Source of the DNA: Chloroflexota bacterium
GTDB lineage: Bacteria; Chloroflexota; Anaerolineae; Caldilineales; Caldilineaceae
Assembly (NCBI GenBank): GCA_016861025.1
Contig: BOKO01000035.1
Location: forward strand, 1 to 46,668
Length of the DNA: 46,668 nt
Direction: 5' to 3'
A program made the translations under genes and the position numbers. Every line of letters starts with the position of its first letter. Position 1 is the first letter of the stretch. Positions 1 to 9,900 of the stretch are shown here, piece by piece. The notes beneath the pieces were generated by a model. That model was not told where the DNA came from and searched no databases. It saw only the letters and a list, made by a program, of their open reading frames with translations.

Positions 1-1
1 A

Positions 2-109
2 CTTATCGTGCTTGGCGCCGTCTTGCTGTATCAAGTCGTTTTGCTCTACCAGATCCAACATCAGAGACCTGTCGGCGTCGGCATTAAGCCTCTTCTGAGG
101 GCCGCATGA
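2..109 (+). CDS. C-terminal end of an unidentified membrane protein (partial)
   Basis: An open frame enters from the left edge and stops with TGA at 107-109, giving 35 residues. The first 18 or so are hydrophobic (LIVLGAVLLYQVVLLYQ), which reads as one transmembrane helix, followed by a short polar tail ending LLRAA. Only the tail is inside the window, so no family can be assigned. It points toward the toxin-antitoxin pair on the opposite strand, with 1 base between the two stop codons, a convergent arrangement. It could be a chance frame; the hydrophobic stretch is the main support. Confidence 0.35.
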   Translation, partial: LIVLGAVLLYQVVLLYQIQHQRPVGVGIKPLLRAA

Positions 110-110
110 T

Positions 111-389
111 TTATGACCACGTCTCATTTAGTTCGGCAGGCGGTGCTTCATCGGGGATACGAACAACGATTATCCCTGCATGCGAGCCGACAGGGAACGT
201 CAGCGTATTGACAAAGCCCTTATCGCAGGAGATGAGAACGGCATGCACGCTCTGTGCATGTGCGAAGATATCGGCATCATGATGTCCACGCAACCCAACG
301 TCACGGACATCGTCGACTGTATAGCCAGCCGTGCGCAGCACAACCGCCGTCGAACGCGGCATGTCCTCATCGATCAGGAATCGCAGCAT
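111..389 (-). CDS. DUF5615 PIN-like toxin
   Basis: A 92-residue protein opening MLRFLIDEDMP, the usual start of DUF5615 proteins, which have a PIN-like nuclease fold and act as the presumed toxin of a type II toxin-antitoxin pair. The acidic pair in LIDED, the DVRDVGLRGHHDADIF segment and the later SCDKGF segment (about residues 54-59) are the acidic positions expected in PIN-like enzymes. The start is 3 bases after the stop of the DUF433 gene, so the two are one transcription unit with the antitoxin first. Length is typical for the family. The RNase role is family knowledge; target RNA is unknown. Confidence 0.8.
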   Translation of the reverse strand: MLRFLIDEDMPRSTAVVLRTAGYTVDDVRDVGLRGHHDADIFAHAQSVHAVLISCDKGFVNTLTFPVGSHAGIIVVRIPDEAPPAELNETWS

Positions 390-392
390 CGG

Positions 393-623
393 TCAAGCAG
401 CAAGCAGAAATTCTTCATCGGCGACAAGCTGAGCCGCATAGTGCAGCGCAGCCTGCACATCCTCTACGCTGAGATCGTATTCGGTAACGATTTCATCAAC
501 GCTCATTCCGCCCGCCAACTTGGCAACCACTATCGCCACCGGCACGCGCGTGCCTCGAATCACCGGTCTGCCAAAACGCACAGCTTGATCCACCACAATC
601 CGCGGCGCAATTTCTATCGACAT
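393..623 (-). CDS. DUF433 antitoxin
   Basis: A 76-residue DUF433 protein, the antitoxin that normally precedes a DUF5615 toxin. The segment GRPVIRGTRVPVAIVVAKLAGG is the family hallmark and is followed by a helix-turn-helix-like region (MSVDEIVTEYDLSVEDVQAAL) expected to bind the operon's own promoter. I place the start at the ATG at 623 because a GGAG lies 6 bases upstream; an in-frame ATG at 635 would add four residues (MEQP) but has a poorer ribosome site. The pair lies about 0.5 kb downstream of the large putative defence operon on the same strand, a common setting for such modules. Confidence 0.8.
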   Translation of the reverse strand: MSIEIAPRIVVDQAVRFGRPVIRGTRVPVAIVVAKLAGGMSVDEIVTEYDLSVEDVQAALHYAAQLVADEEFLLAA

Positions 624-780
624 GGGCTGCTCCATTCTCTATGACCCCGGTGCCCGCTCAAGCACCTGCACAAATTCGGCAGGAAGGATGGTCGGATGCT
701 TGCGGGTTAACACTGTCGTCATGTCCTCAGTATAGACAGCCCTCGCCCACCCGTCAAACACACCAACCCGCGCCCTGCCG

Positions 781-804
781 CCCACCGCCAGCCCGGCCGC
801 AGCA
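781..804 (+). repeat. 24-base direct repeat, copy 1
   Basis: This stretch (beginning CCCACCGCCAGCCC) recurs at 1078-1101 with one mismatch, 297 bases away. Both copies lie in the non-coding gap between the large operon and the toxin-antitoxin pair. Confidence 0.6.
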
Positions 805-1077
805 TCCGACGACGGATGCTGCACCACACCGGTGAATCATGAGGGTTAACAAAATGATTCAGCAATCGATGTTGTCGTCTTCAACGCACGCAGCGGCCTC
901 TCCCATAGGGCATCGCCTCCGGCGTGACGGTATGGTTGACCAAAAGCGTTCGGCTGGAAGCCGAACCTACGGTTACCGAATCTATTGGTTAAACTCCATG
1001 AGCCGACTTCAGCGTTCAGCCTCGATATGAATCGAAGGCTGTGCGCCCCGAACATGAAGCACACACACACACCGCTG

Positions 1078-1101
1078 CCCACCGCCAGCCCAGCCGCAGC
1101 A
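1078..1101 (+). repeat. 24-base direct repeat, copy 2
   Basis: Second copy of the repeat at 781-804, differing at one base (A for G at the fifteenth position). It is preceded by a short CA run at about 1060-1071. Confidence 0.6.
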
Positions 1102-1148
1102 CAGATCCTGCACGCATGTCGATCCAGCGTTTCTCCAGCGGGCAAATG

Positions 1149-1871
1149 TCACAAAAACAAGCCTACCGTCTCTCGATCCAAGCCTTCGAGCGTCACCGCA
1201 AATCGCGGCGACGCGTGCACGATTGCTCTGCCCTGTGTCGTAACCTCAAAGGGAAACAGCTCGTTGGCGCGCACCAAATCGACGAGTGACAGGTGACGCC
1301 CCGGCTGGGAACATAACACTATCTCAAGTAGCCATTCAATCACAGCGGGGTCGTGCAAATTGACTACGGTCGTCTGGCGATACTGTTGCCCAACTTTGTC
1401 AACGATGCCCCAGGCGCTGATGCTTTGGATAATCCGCGCCACAGAACGAACGACGGTGTTGTCAACATTGTTCTGCTCCAAGACGCGCATCGTGATCTCC
1501 TGAGTTCGGAAATCACCTTGAAGGCGTAAAAGCTTACCGATGGCTTGTGTCGTCAGGCGAAACAGAGAAAAGTTTGCCAGTGCCATGCCCCAGTGAAGAA
1601 CGATGCGCTCGTAAGGGGGAAGCGATTGCGCCAACTCCAATCCACGTTGGCGCAATCGCTCGGTTTCTGGATATGGGATAACCCACAAATTGGACAGTGT
1701 ATTCGTTGTCTTGCGCAGCGCATAATGACCGGCAATCTGTGGTGCAAGCCATTCGCGCAGCTTCTGTGGCGATTGATTTGTCAGAGCAAGGTCTAGCGCA
1801 TAATCAGCCCATTCAAGGGTGACAAAACGATCAAAACCAACCTTGGGCAATGTTCTTGTATGCATTGACAC
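1149..1871 (-). CDS. Winged-helix-like accessory protein of the defence operon (240 aa)
   Basis: I do not recognise the family. The middle (about residues 125-170: FRTQEITMRVLEQNN, then VVRSVARIIQSISAWGIVDKVGQQYRQ) has the helix-turn-recognition helix-wing pattern of a winged helix, so DNA binding or protein docking is likely. The preceding region is helical and hydrophobic (ERIVLHWGMALANFSLFRLTTQAIGKLL). Size and fold recall small BREX helpers such as BrxA, but I see no specific motif, so this is an analogy only. The first codon can be GTG at 1871 or ATG at 1865. It starts 11 bases after the helicase stop and is the last gene of the operon, so it is probably a subunit or regulator rather than the effector. 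Confidence 0.7.
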   Translation of the reverse strand: MSMHTRTLPKVGFDRFVTLEWADYALDLALTNQSPQKLREWLAPQIAGHYALRKTTNTLSNLWVIPYPETERLRQRGLELAQSLPPYERIVLHWGMALANFSLFRLTTQAIGKLLRLQGDFRTQEITMRVLEQNNVDNTVVRSVARIIQSISAWGIVDKVGQQYRQTTVVNLHDPAVIEWLLEIVLCSQPGRHLSLVDLVRANELFPFEVTTQGRAIVHASPRFAVTLEGLDRETVGLFL

Positions 1872-1882
1872 CCGAATCTATA

Positions 1883-4800
1883 TCACGCAGCGCCTGGATG
1901 TGTGCCTGCATCAGCCTTGCCAAGAATCTGCATCAGCAACTCAATAGCAACCCCGCGCTGTAGCTTATCATGGATGAATTGGTTCTGATAGTTGCGCAGA
2001 CAACTGTAACAACTTGTCTCGATTCCACACTCACAGCGTTCCAGCCGGTCGAGTGCAGCCTCCAGGGTCGGGCGCAAGTTGTGATAGATGCGCTTGACAT
2101 GACCGGCGCCGCCGGGCACGTCATCATAGAAAATCAGCGAGGGTGACATCCCCGACGACTGGTAGTAATATGCGCCATGGATATCACTGCGCTGGATGCC
2201 AAGCGCCTCACTCGCGCCGTCGAGTATCGCGTAAAGCAGTGAGTAGATCGCGCCCTCGGTAGGAATGCGGAGGCGGAACGTTGTCTCCAACACGTCAGTC
2301 ATGAAGAAATGCCCCAGATGATAGTGACTCAACCCACCGTTACACTCTCGATCCGTCAACGGATTCCGATGGGCTGCCCTATCTTTCTTACCCTTCCTGG
2401 TAGTGGAACGATTGGCAAGCTCCGCATAGCCGCAGAATGGGCAAACCATGAATCCCGATCCCATGCCGTCGTTGACAACCGCAAGCCAACCATACCGAGA
2501 ATATCGTTTCCAGACCTGCACAGGGCTGTCAGCAAATGACTCATCGAGTTCCTCTGGCGCGATTTCAGCGGCGGCGCTATCATTTCCCTGCCTGTCAGGC
2601 AGCTTGTAACGGGCGAAATACGTTCGGCTTGCATAGATGCGCTGTGGCGCAGCTTCGCCAGGCGATCTAGTTTCTTTGGCGGCGACAAAGCCCTGTTCGG
2701 GGACAATGAAGGTGGTTCGTTTGCCCTGTCTTCCCTCGTTCAACGGCTCGCCACACTCACAATAAGCGTGGAGCGACTCTGCCTCGAAGTTCAGACGCTT
2801 GCAGTTGCGACAGATAGCGTATTCGTATGGCGGCCATCTCCGATCCGGCAGGCGTCGGATGCCTGTGCTCACCCACAGTTTCTTTGCGGCAATGACTTCA
2901 CTACCTGGCGCAAACTCGGATATGGCGATGCGCAGATCTCGATCCAGCGCGATGTCTTTTGCACCGTCAATAGTCAGATGATCGGTCTTCAATTCAACCA
3001 CATCAGTCGGGAATCCGTACTTGGGAAGCACGTTTCTGCTCCCCAGGAAGCCTAGCAGATCGCGTCTGCGGATCTGGTTCTGAACTTGCTGGAACAGCTC
3101 GGCCTGTTTGTATTTCTTTTCACTTGCGGCTTGCTGCTCAAGATTAGAAAATGTGTCTATCTCACTTTTGACTTCCGCAATTGCGCGGTCAAGAATACCC
3201 TCTTGGGTTTGATTCATCAACGCTGAAACCCATTCCCAGTCCGCCAGCATCAGTTCACGGCGAAGGTCGGCATCGGACGGCAACACACGATCCAGCGCAC
3301 TTGCCAGGTAGCCAGGCTGCAATCTCAAAAACTTTACCAAAAGGTCGACGCCCGACTCCCGGTCATTGGGAACAAAAAACTCACCGACCGTGTGATACTC
3401 GGTATTGTGTTGTTCTTTCGCCCAACGGAAGAACGCTGCCATCACGACCGAATGCAAGTGGCGCCGAATAATCCGCTCGTTCGAGAGGACAACGGTCGGC
3501 GGCGTGACCCGTCCAGCGACCATTTTCTCCGGTTGCTCGTAATAGGTCAGATCATGTGAGCGGCGCTGGGCAAAGGTCAGGACGTATGCTGCTGAATCCG
3601 TGCGGCGTCCGGCGCGCCCGGCGCGCTGCACATAATTGGCGGTTGTGGGTGGCACGTTGCGCAGCACGACTGCCTGCAGGTCTCCAACATCGACGCCCAG
3701 CTCAAAGGTGGTGGAGCAACTGAGCACATTGACATCACCGTTGATGAACTGGTTTTGTATCTCCGCTGCTTTTTTCGTGACCCATTGTGCAGTATGTTCC
3801 TCAGCACGCATGGGGATGGCGTCGCCGTTCAGATAGATGTCACGATAGAGGTTGTCTTTTAGCGCGCTGTGATCTGCGCTCAACGGACGCAACTGACCTG
3901 TGCAACCGTAAATCGGGCAAATCTCACCCAGGCTGCTCGCCGAGATGTTCTGACAGCGGTCACAGATGTACCAGCCGCCGGAGGCAGCATCCAGGACTGG
4001 CGCCAGCTCCCACATACGATAATCGAGTTGATACAGAACGCCTTCTTTGGCGACCGTTTCGGCGACAAAATAACGCTGCCATGGGCTGGATACTCCCGTG
4101 AGATAATCCCAAAGCTCACGAAGGATTTCAACGGCACGCCCTGCGGCGTCTTTCTCATCCAGCCCGCGTGCGGCAACAAGCCACTTCTTTACGATTTCAA
4201 CACGCGCATTGCTGCGGCTGGCGGGCAACCATCCCAGAATCCCTCGCTCCTTGTTGGCGCCACCCCGGTCTTTGCGGACATAGATCGCCTTTTGTCGGGG
4301 TGCAAACGCTTCGTCTTTGCGCAGGTCAACGCGGTCTGACAACAGAAAGGTATGCACGCCTTGCCAGCGAAGTGTGTTGAACAGAAGCTGGATCAGATTG
4401 AACGCCTCCTCGTTGCTCATGTTCCACGGCGCCTGCGTCAGAAACCTGGGCGCTTCCCATTTGGCGGGCGCAACTGGCTGAAAACGCAGCAGTCCAACAC
4501 CCTCAAGACTAATCCGGCGATCAAGAGGCGAGAACTCTTGCATCAGCCAGATTGCCGCCGTTCGCTCACGCTTGTCAACACCGTCGGTCTCTGAAAAAAG
4601 ACCCGCCATCTCTGCGCTCCTGACCAGCCGTGGGAGCAGGTCTTCGAGCCGCAGGTTTGCGCTGCCCGTTTGCACAGCATTCTTGACTGTACGCATGATC
4701 AACTGACGCCGCAGGTTACGCTGATGCACACGATCCAGATAGGCGGCAAAGAATGCTGCATTTTGACGGCTGTCGGTGAAGTTGAGCAGCTTACGCCCTG

Positions 4801-6883
4801 CGCCCGGCTTATCCTGCTCCGATTCCTTGCGCGCCAGCGGCACATATTGATAGAGTGAATCTGCCAGAATGCTGACCGGCGCGTCCTGGCCGGTGAGGAA
4901 ACGGTAGATCACACCGCCGCTGGCATGGGTCGAGCAACGCACGCAGCGCCGCAGCGTCTTGGCGCGATTCGTTTCGACCCGGAAGACCTGGCTGAGTTGT
5001 GATTTGCATTTGCAGCGTCGAGCATCATGCTCACCATAGATCGCGCCACATTCCACGCACAGACGCATCTTCTCCAGATTGGGTTCCGACTGAACGTCTT
5101 CCATCTCAGCTTCTGACACCAGCGCTTCGTCTTCATCCCACTCCGACGCCTGTGGATCCAACACAAAATAGGCAAGATTCCTGGCAACCTCATCATAGAG
5201 CGCGCTGTTTTGGATCAGGTAGGATTGTTCCTTCACAGGCGGCGGGCCACCGCTTTCCTCAAGTTTTTCGCCTGAAGTGATGTCTCCGATCAGATAGGAG
5301 GCGCCGCAGCGCGTGCAGTTGGCAAGCTCAAACACACGGCTGTTGCAGTGTGGACAGAATTTATGTCGGCGCAGAAAGAGACGCGGCGTTGGCGGCTTAC
5401 CTGGGGAGTTATGCGCTTCCGTATTGAGACAAACGAACGCACCCTCCAGCGCACGCGCAAAAACATGATAGCGCGCCGGCAACAGCGGCGCATCGCCCGC
5501 CCGCTCCCGCGCCAGAATCGCCGCCGAGACAAGATTGACAATGGATTCCTCGTCGCCGTCAAACAGCTCATCTGCCAGCCGGGTCAAATCGGCTGGTCCC
5601 GTTTCTAGCTGTGAACGCAGTCGCTGCAACTGGCGGTCGCCGCGCAGCAGATGGTAGAGAAAAACAGGAAGGGAATCTGTTGGTTGACGAAGCGCAGCTT
5701 GTTTTGCTTTGTCCAGGATAGCTGGTGGGACAGGAGGCAATTCCGCCAACGCCGCAATGGACTGCCGGATTGATGACTGTTCCGCTGGCATTTCGCGCCA
5801 GGTGTTGGCCCATTCGCCAAGTTGTCGATAGAAGGACAGTGCGCCGGCGCCCCACGCCTCGCCCAAATCAGCCACAGGGACACGCGCCGCCTCGACGACA
5901 TCCTGTTGCGACGCGTCGTTGTCATCCCACTCAAATGGCACGTTGAACAAATCACTGGCAAACTGCACCACATCAGGAAAATCCTTCCTGCCTGCGCCCA
6001 ACGTTGCGCTGGTCGCAATTGCCTGGAGCCGCCGCGGCTGTCCTTGCATCACGCGGTCTTGTAGCCGTCGCAGGAGCATGGCGATCTCGGTGGCGTTGGC
6101 GCCGCTGTAAACATGCGTCTCGTCCAGCACCAGAAAACGCCAGAACTGACCTGTATCGCCGTCAAACAGCGTTGAGTCTTTGGGGCGCAGCAGCAGATAC
6201 TCCAACATGGCGTAGTTGGTCAACAGGATGTGTGGCGGCGCCGCCTGAATCTTTTGTCGGCTCTTTAGTTCGTTCGGAATGTCCGGCTCCTCCGGATAGT
6301 TCTGCTCGAATGCCTTGCGCGCTACTTGCTCAGTATCCTCAGTTTCGCCTACATAGCGACCAAAGGTGATGGAGGGATAATTCGCCAAGATGCGGCGCAG
6401 ACGTTTCACCTGATCGTTCGCCAGCGCGTTCATCGGGTACAGCAACAGCGCCCGCACGCCGGGGCGACTCAGTGTCCCTTGCGCCTCTTCACGCAGCAAA
6501 TGATCGAAGATCGGGATCAAAAAGGTCTCTGTCTTGCCGCTGCCGGTGCCGGTTGCCACCACAATGTTGCGCCCGCCAACCGCTTTGCGAATGGCAATCT
6601 CTTGATGACGGTGCAGTGGGCGCTCGTAGGGCAGTTCCGGGTTGCACAAGCGCGAGAAGCCGCGCGTCAACACGCCCTCCGCCACAAGCTGCGCCAGGCT
6701 TGCCCCCGGCAGAAATGGCGGCGATGCTTCGACAATCGGGCCCTTCATCAGCGCATCGGATCTACCGAGTGATTCAGCGAACTCGCGGCGCAACTCGTCA
6801 TCTTGAAAGGGCTTGATGGTCTTCAGATACCGAATGTAGGAATCGTGCAATGCACGCGTCGTTGTCAACGGGTGGAGAGCCAT
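1883..6883 (-). CDS. DEAD/H-box helicase with zinc clusters and C-terminal DUF1998 module (1666 aa)
   Basis: A very large SF2 helicase of the COG1205 type. Walker A is TGTGSGKT at residues 111-118, motif II is DETH in FLVLDETHVYSG, motif III is SATLGAG, and motif VI is QRAGRAGR. Between and after the helicase lobes lie several CxxC clusters (CPHC/CTRC, CVEC/CKC, CVRC, CDRC). The C-terminus has the DUF1998 pattern: DDVPGGAGHVKRI followed by a CECG..SCYSCLRNYQNQ cysteine cluster. In DISARM the helicase (DrmA) and DUF1998 protein (DrmB) are separate; here they are one chain. Expected role: ATP-driven DNA translocation or unwinding coupled to the methyltransferase and ATPase encoded upstream. The ATG at 6883 lies 38 bases after the preceding gene. 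Its GC content looks lower than that of the two upstream genes. Confidence 0.9.
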   Translation of the reverse strand: MALHPLTTTRALHDSYIRYLKTIKPFQDDELRREFAESLGRSDALMKGPIVEASPPFLPGASLAQLVAEGVLTRGFSRLCNPELPYERPLHRHQEIAIRKAVGGRNIVVATGTGSGKTETFLIPIFDHLLREEAQGTLSRPGVRALLLYPMNALANDQVKRLRRILANYPSITFGRYVGETEDTEQVARKAFEQNYPEEPDIPNELKSRQKIQAAPPHILLTNYAMLEYLLLRPKDSTLFDGDTGQFWRFLVLDETHVYSGANATEIAMLLRRLQDRVMQGQPRRLQAIATSATLGAGRKDFPDVVQFASDLFNVPFEWDDNDASQQDVVEAARVPVADLGEAWGAGALSFYRQLGEWANTWREMPAEQSSIRQSIAALAELPPVPPAILDKAKQAALRQPTDSLPVFLYHLLRGDRQLQRLRSQLETGPADLTRLADELFDGDEESIVNLVSAAILARERAGDAPLLPARYHVFARALEGAFVCLNTEAHNSPGKPPTPRLFLRRHKFCPHCNSRVFELANCTRCGASYLIGDITSGEKLEESGGPPPVKEQSYLIQNSALYDEVARNLAYFVLDPQASEWDEDEALVSEAEMEDVQSEPNLEKMRLCVECGAIYGEHDARRCKCKSQLSQVFRVETNRAKTLRRCVRCSTHASGGVIYRFLTGQDAPVSILADSLYQYVPLARKESEQDKPGAGRKLLNFTDSRQNAAFFAAYLDRVHQRNLRRQLIMRTVKNAVQTGSANLRLEDLLPRLVRSAEMAGLFSETDGVDKRERTAAIWLMQEFSPLDRRISLEGVGLLRFQPVAPAKWEAPRFLTQAPWNMSNEEAFNLIQLLFNTLRWQGVHTFLLSDRVDLRKDEAFAPRQKAIYVRKDRGGANKERGILGWLPASRSNARVEIVKKWLVAARGLDEKDAAGRAVEILRELWDYLTGVSSPWQRYFVAETVAKEGVLYQLDYRMWELAPVLDAASGGWYICDRCQNISASSLGEICPIYGCTGQLRPLSADHSALKDNLYRDIYLNGDAIPMRAEEHTAQWVTKKAAEIQNQFINGDVNVLSCSTTFELGVDVGDLQAVVLRNVPPTTANYVQRAGRAGRRTDSAAYVLTFAQRRSHDLTYYEQPEKMVAGRVTPPTVVLSNERIIRRHLHSVVMAAFFRWAKEQHNTEYHTVGEFFVPNDRESGVDLLVKFLRLQPGYLASALDRVLPSDADLRRELMLADWEWVSALMNQTQEGILDRAIAEVKSEIDTFSNLEQQAASEKKYKQAELFQQVQNQIRRRDLLGFLGSRNVLPKYGFPTDVVELKTDHLTIDGAKDIALDRDLRIAISEFAPGSEVIAAKKLWVSTGIRRLPDRRWPPYEYAICRNCKRLNFEAESLHAYCECGEPLNEGRQGKRTTFIVPEQGFVAAKETRSPGEAAPQRIYASRTYFARYKLPDRQGNDSAAAEIAPEELDESFADSPVQVWKRYSRYGWLAVVNDGMGSGFMVCPFCGYAELANRSTTRKGKKDRAAHRNPLTDRECNGGLSHYHLGHFFMTDVLETTFRLRIPTEGAIYSLLYAILDGASEALGIQRSDIHGAYYYQSSGMSPSLIFYDDVPGGAGHVKRIYHNLRPTLEAALDRLERCECGIETSCYSCLRNYQNQFIHDKLQRGVAIELLMQILGKADAGTHPGAA

Positions 6884-6921
6884 GAGTCTGTTCCCTTCAA
6901 ACCAAACTGGAAATCAACCGA

Positions 6922-9900
6922 TCATTGAAACTCGTTATCAGGTGGCTGGCGGTGGTATGTGGGCGCCTTCCGCCATCGCCATTCATGTGCGTCGATCTGT
7001 TGAAAGGCGGGTTGCATGCCATCGTGAGCGATGCGGTTGTGTTGTTCAATCACGTCATCCCGCCATCTTGAAATGAAACCAGCGCAGCCGTGATCTTTCG
7101 TACACTGGTACAGGTGAGCTTGTCCCGGAAATACCATTGTCTTGCTAGGCACATGAAGCACCATGCGGATCGGGTTGAAGTTAGGGCGCAACACGACGCC
7201 TAACTCCGGCATTTCGTGTTCTGGATCGAACCAACTTCTTGACTCCCCTCCGAGAGAAATCGTCTCGATTTTGCCCCAGCCCGCCTCAGAATGCACCCAG
7301 TCTCCGAGCCTGACAAGCGACGCCGTCGGGGAAAGTGGCAACAGTCTGAGGATAATGCGGTCACGCACTGGGTCTGCTGGCTGCCTGAGCAGAGTCTGCA
7401 AAGCAAATTCAGCACGGCCTTCGATGCCAAGCAGAGCTACGGCGTCTTGTTCACTCAACGCGCCTTGGGACACCCTGCTAAGGATATGACCCACCGCTTC
7501 AGGACTTTGACGCTTCAACAGGATTTGTAGGGCATGGCTCTCCAGTTCAGGAAATTGCCCGGACTGGAGCACAAGAAGGGCGCATTCAGGCTTGACAAAT
7601 CTGATTTCAGCGAAAGCCTCCATGTAACTCTTGCGCAGGCTGGCGAACTTGTCTTCAAACAAGACACGTGTAACTTTGTCGGGAGCAAACATGCGCATGC
7701 GAATGGCGCGTGCGGTCGGGTCGTTGCGGGCGTGCAGCCAGCGATACACGGAATACAACATGTCGGAAGCAGCCTGCGCATGGTGATTGAAGAGCCACTG
7801 CACCTCAGCCCGGCATCCGGCATCATCGTGCATGGCATCCAGAATGCAGGCGCGCTCGAAATGGATGAGATACTCCTGTTCGGGGTTTGTAGGGTCTGCA
7901 TCCTCCAATTCAAGCAGACGGAAATCAGGGTCGGCATCGCGTGCCAGCAGCGCGCCAGACGGCGGTTCAGGCGGCGCGGATAATTCTTCCCATGCGGGCG
8001 CCGTACGCAGCGCCACCCGATACCATCCGCGCGGCAGCTTGACCGGCAGTTGCAACATCCCACTGCCGGGTTTCTCCGAAAGTTCAGTGGCGGTGACGTC
8101 GTCAGGAATGCAAAACTCATGGGGCGGCGCCCACGGTTGCCAAGCCGACCACAACCTCACACGGCGATTGCGCAGGCGATGTTCCGCTTCCCAGTGCAGG
8201 TAGGTGACGCCGTCAGGTGTCCAGTCCAGCAAGACAGCGGTCAGCTCAGGCTCGCGGTTAAGATAGAGCAGCGGCAAGCCGAGATCGGTGGATTCGCTGC
8301 GTAGCTCCAAACTGAATGTGAACACAGGACAGTCCATCAACTGACGTAACGTGTCACTGTATTCAGCCAGGGAAAGATGCACCCGTCGTTGTCCGCGTTG
8401 TGGTTTACGCCAATCGCTCATCTGCAACGGTTTAGCCGTGGCTCCAGCGTCTTGCAACAACAAACGACTTGCAGGCCACTCCTCGGCGTCTAGTTCAAGC
8501 GAGAGATGGGGAGACCGGCTTTGTATCAACTTGTCCGCTGGCAGATGAAGCGGAGTGGTGCTCCACTCCATGACATCTTCATCCGTCATCACTTTCCAAC
8601 GTAACCGCGCAATCCGCACGTGCAATGCGACGCGCACTGTCTCGTCCTGGGCACGCGGCGCTTCCAGGAACAGGGGCGCCTCGCTGGCTGTCGACGCCAC
8701 CGTGACAGCGTAGCAGCCCGCCTCCGCATTGTATGTGACGGCAATGCCTTCGGCGCCCGGCTGGACAATTACCTGATGCGCCGACGCCGTACAGATCGAA
8801 AAGGTCACAGCTTCAGCGCCGTGCGGACCGGGCAAATAGACAGGTTGCCAGTTGTTGATCGTTATCCCTTGCCACACAGAGAAACGCATGCTCTTGCGCA
8901 CTTTGTGCGGTCCCTCGACTGTAATCTCATAAAGACCGATGGGCGCAGCGCCGAGGATGGCGGACAGAGGAAACTCAACGCTCTCAGTCTGCACGGTGAC
9001 CGCGTGTCTCCAATCCGACAGCGGGCGCAGACTCGATTCTGGCAGCGCAGGCACGGCTGCCCAGCGTGAGCAGACTGCGATGCGCCAAGCCTCTAGTTCA
9101 TCCTTGCGTGATTGATCGTTCAGCCGCGGCAGCCACAATCTTGGCAGCTCATCCACAAAGAATGGGACGTCCTCTTCATTGACAACCTCTAACAGACGCT
9201 GGCCGCCTTCGAGGCGCGGTTCCTGTAACTGACTGCGAACAACAAAGGGCCAGGTGTCGCCAGACGCCTCCACAATCATCGCAGTGGCGCGCGACAAGTC
9301 CCACTCTTCAATCTGCCAATCCCACCAGTCACCCAGCAACGCGGCGAATTGTTGGGTGCAGCACCCTTCTCCAAACGGTTTCAGCTGCGCCGTGCGCGGA
9401 TAGAGCAACCACAATCGCTCAGCCGGCAGCGTCTGTTCGGTGCGGATCGCTTGACCGGATTGCGCACGGAACGCCAGGAGCGGCGCCTGTCCTGATGGCG
9501 GCGCCAGACTGACCACCCAACGCCCAACCATCACTGCCTGCGCGGCTTGATCTTCTTCGGCAGCCGTGGCCCACAACTCAACGCGCACCTGCCCGGGTGG
9601 CAACTCCAGGGAAACCGTGCGTGGTTCTGTCGTCAAGTCATATCCGATGCGGCGCACGCGTACTTTTTCGACCTGTGTGCCATTGCATGTGGCGGCGCCG
9701 ATCAAACATGCCTTCCATTCATATCGCCATGTTGCCCGATCTACGTCGACCGGTTGGGCAGGTAGCTCCAGACGGTGTAACTCAATGGGTGAAAAGGGAT
9801 CAAGCAAGAGACGAGGGGGACGCAGGCGTTTTTGTCCTGCAGTTGCCTGCTGTTTTTCTTCCACATAGTTGCGAAACGCATTGATGACATGCGTCGGCAG

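Larger units (their letters stand above)
636..1148. other. Gap between toxin-antitoxin pair and large operon
   Basis: About 0.5 kb with no convincing gene. Short open frames here have repetitive composition and no family features. The gap holds a 24-base direct repeat (781-804 and 1078-1101) and a small hairpin at 949-965 (TTCGGCT, 3-base loop, AGCCGAA) in a GGAAGCCGAACCTACGG context that looks like a degenerate dispersed repeat. The toxin-antitoxin promoter should lie between about 640 and 750 on the minus strand, but I cannot fix a clear -35/-10 pair. Confidence 0.5.

Noticed and set aside
639..827. 62-codon minus-strand open frame just upstream of the DUF433 gene
   Set aside because: No ribosome site or family pattern, and part of it lies in a direct repeat. 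A peptide from the internal ATG (MTTVLTRKHPTILPAE) is conceivable but unsupported.
846..1145. 99-codon minus-strand open frame after the 240-residue gene
   Set aside because: Its translation passes through a degenerate repeat and has no family features; the region reads as non-coding.
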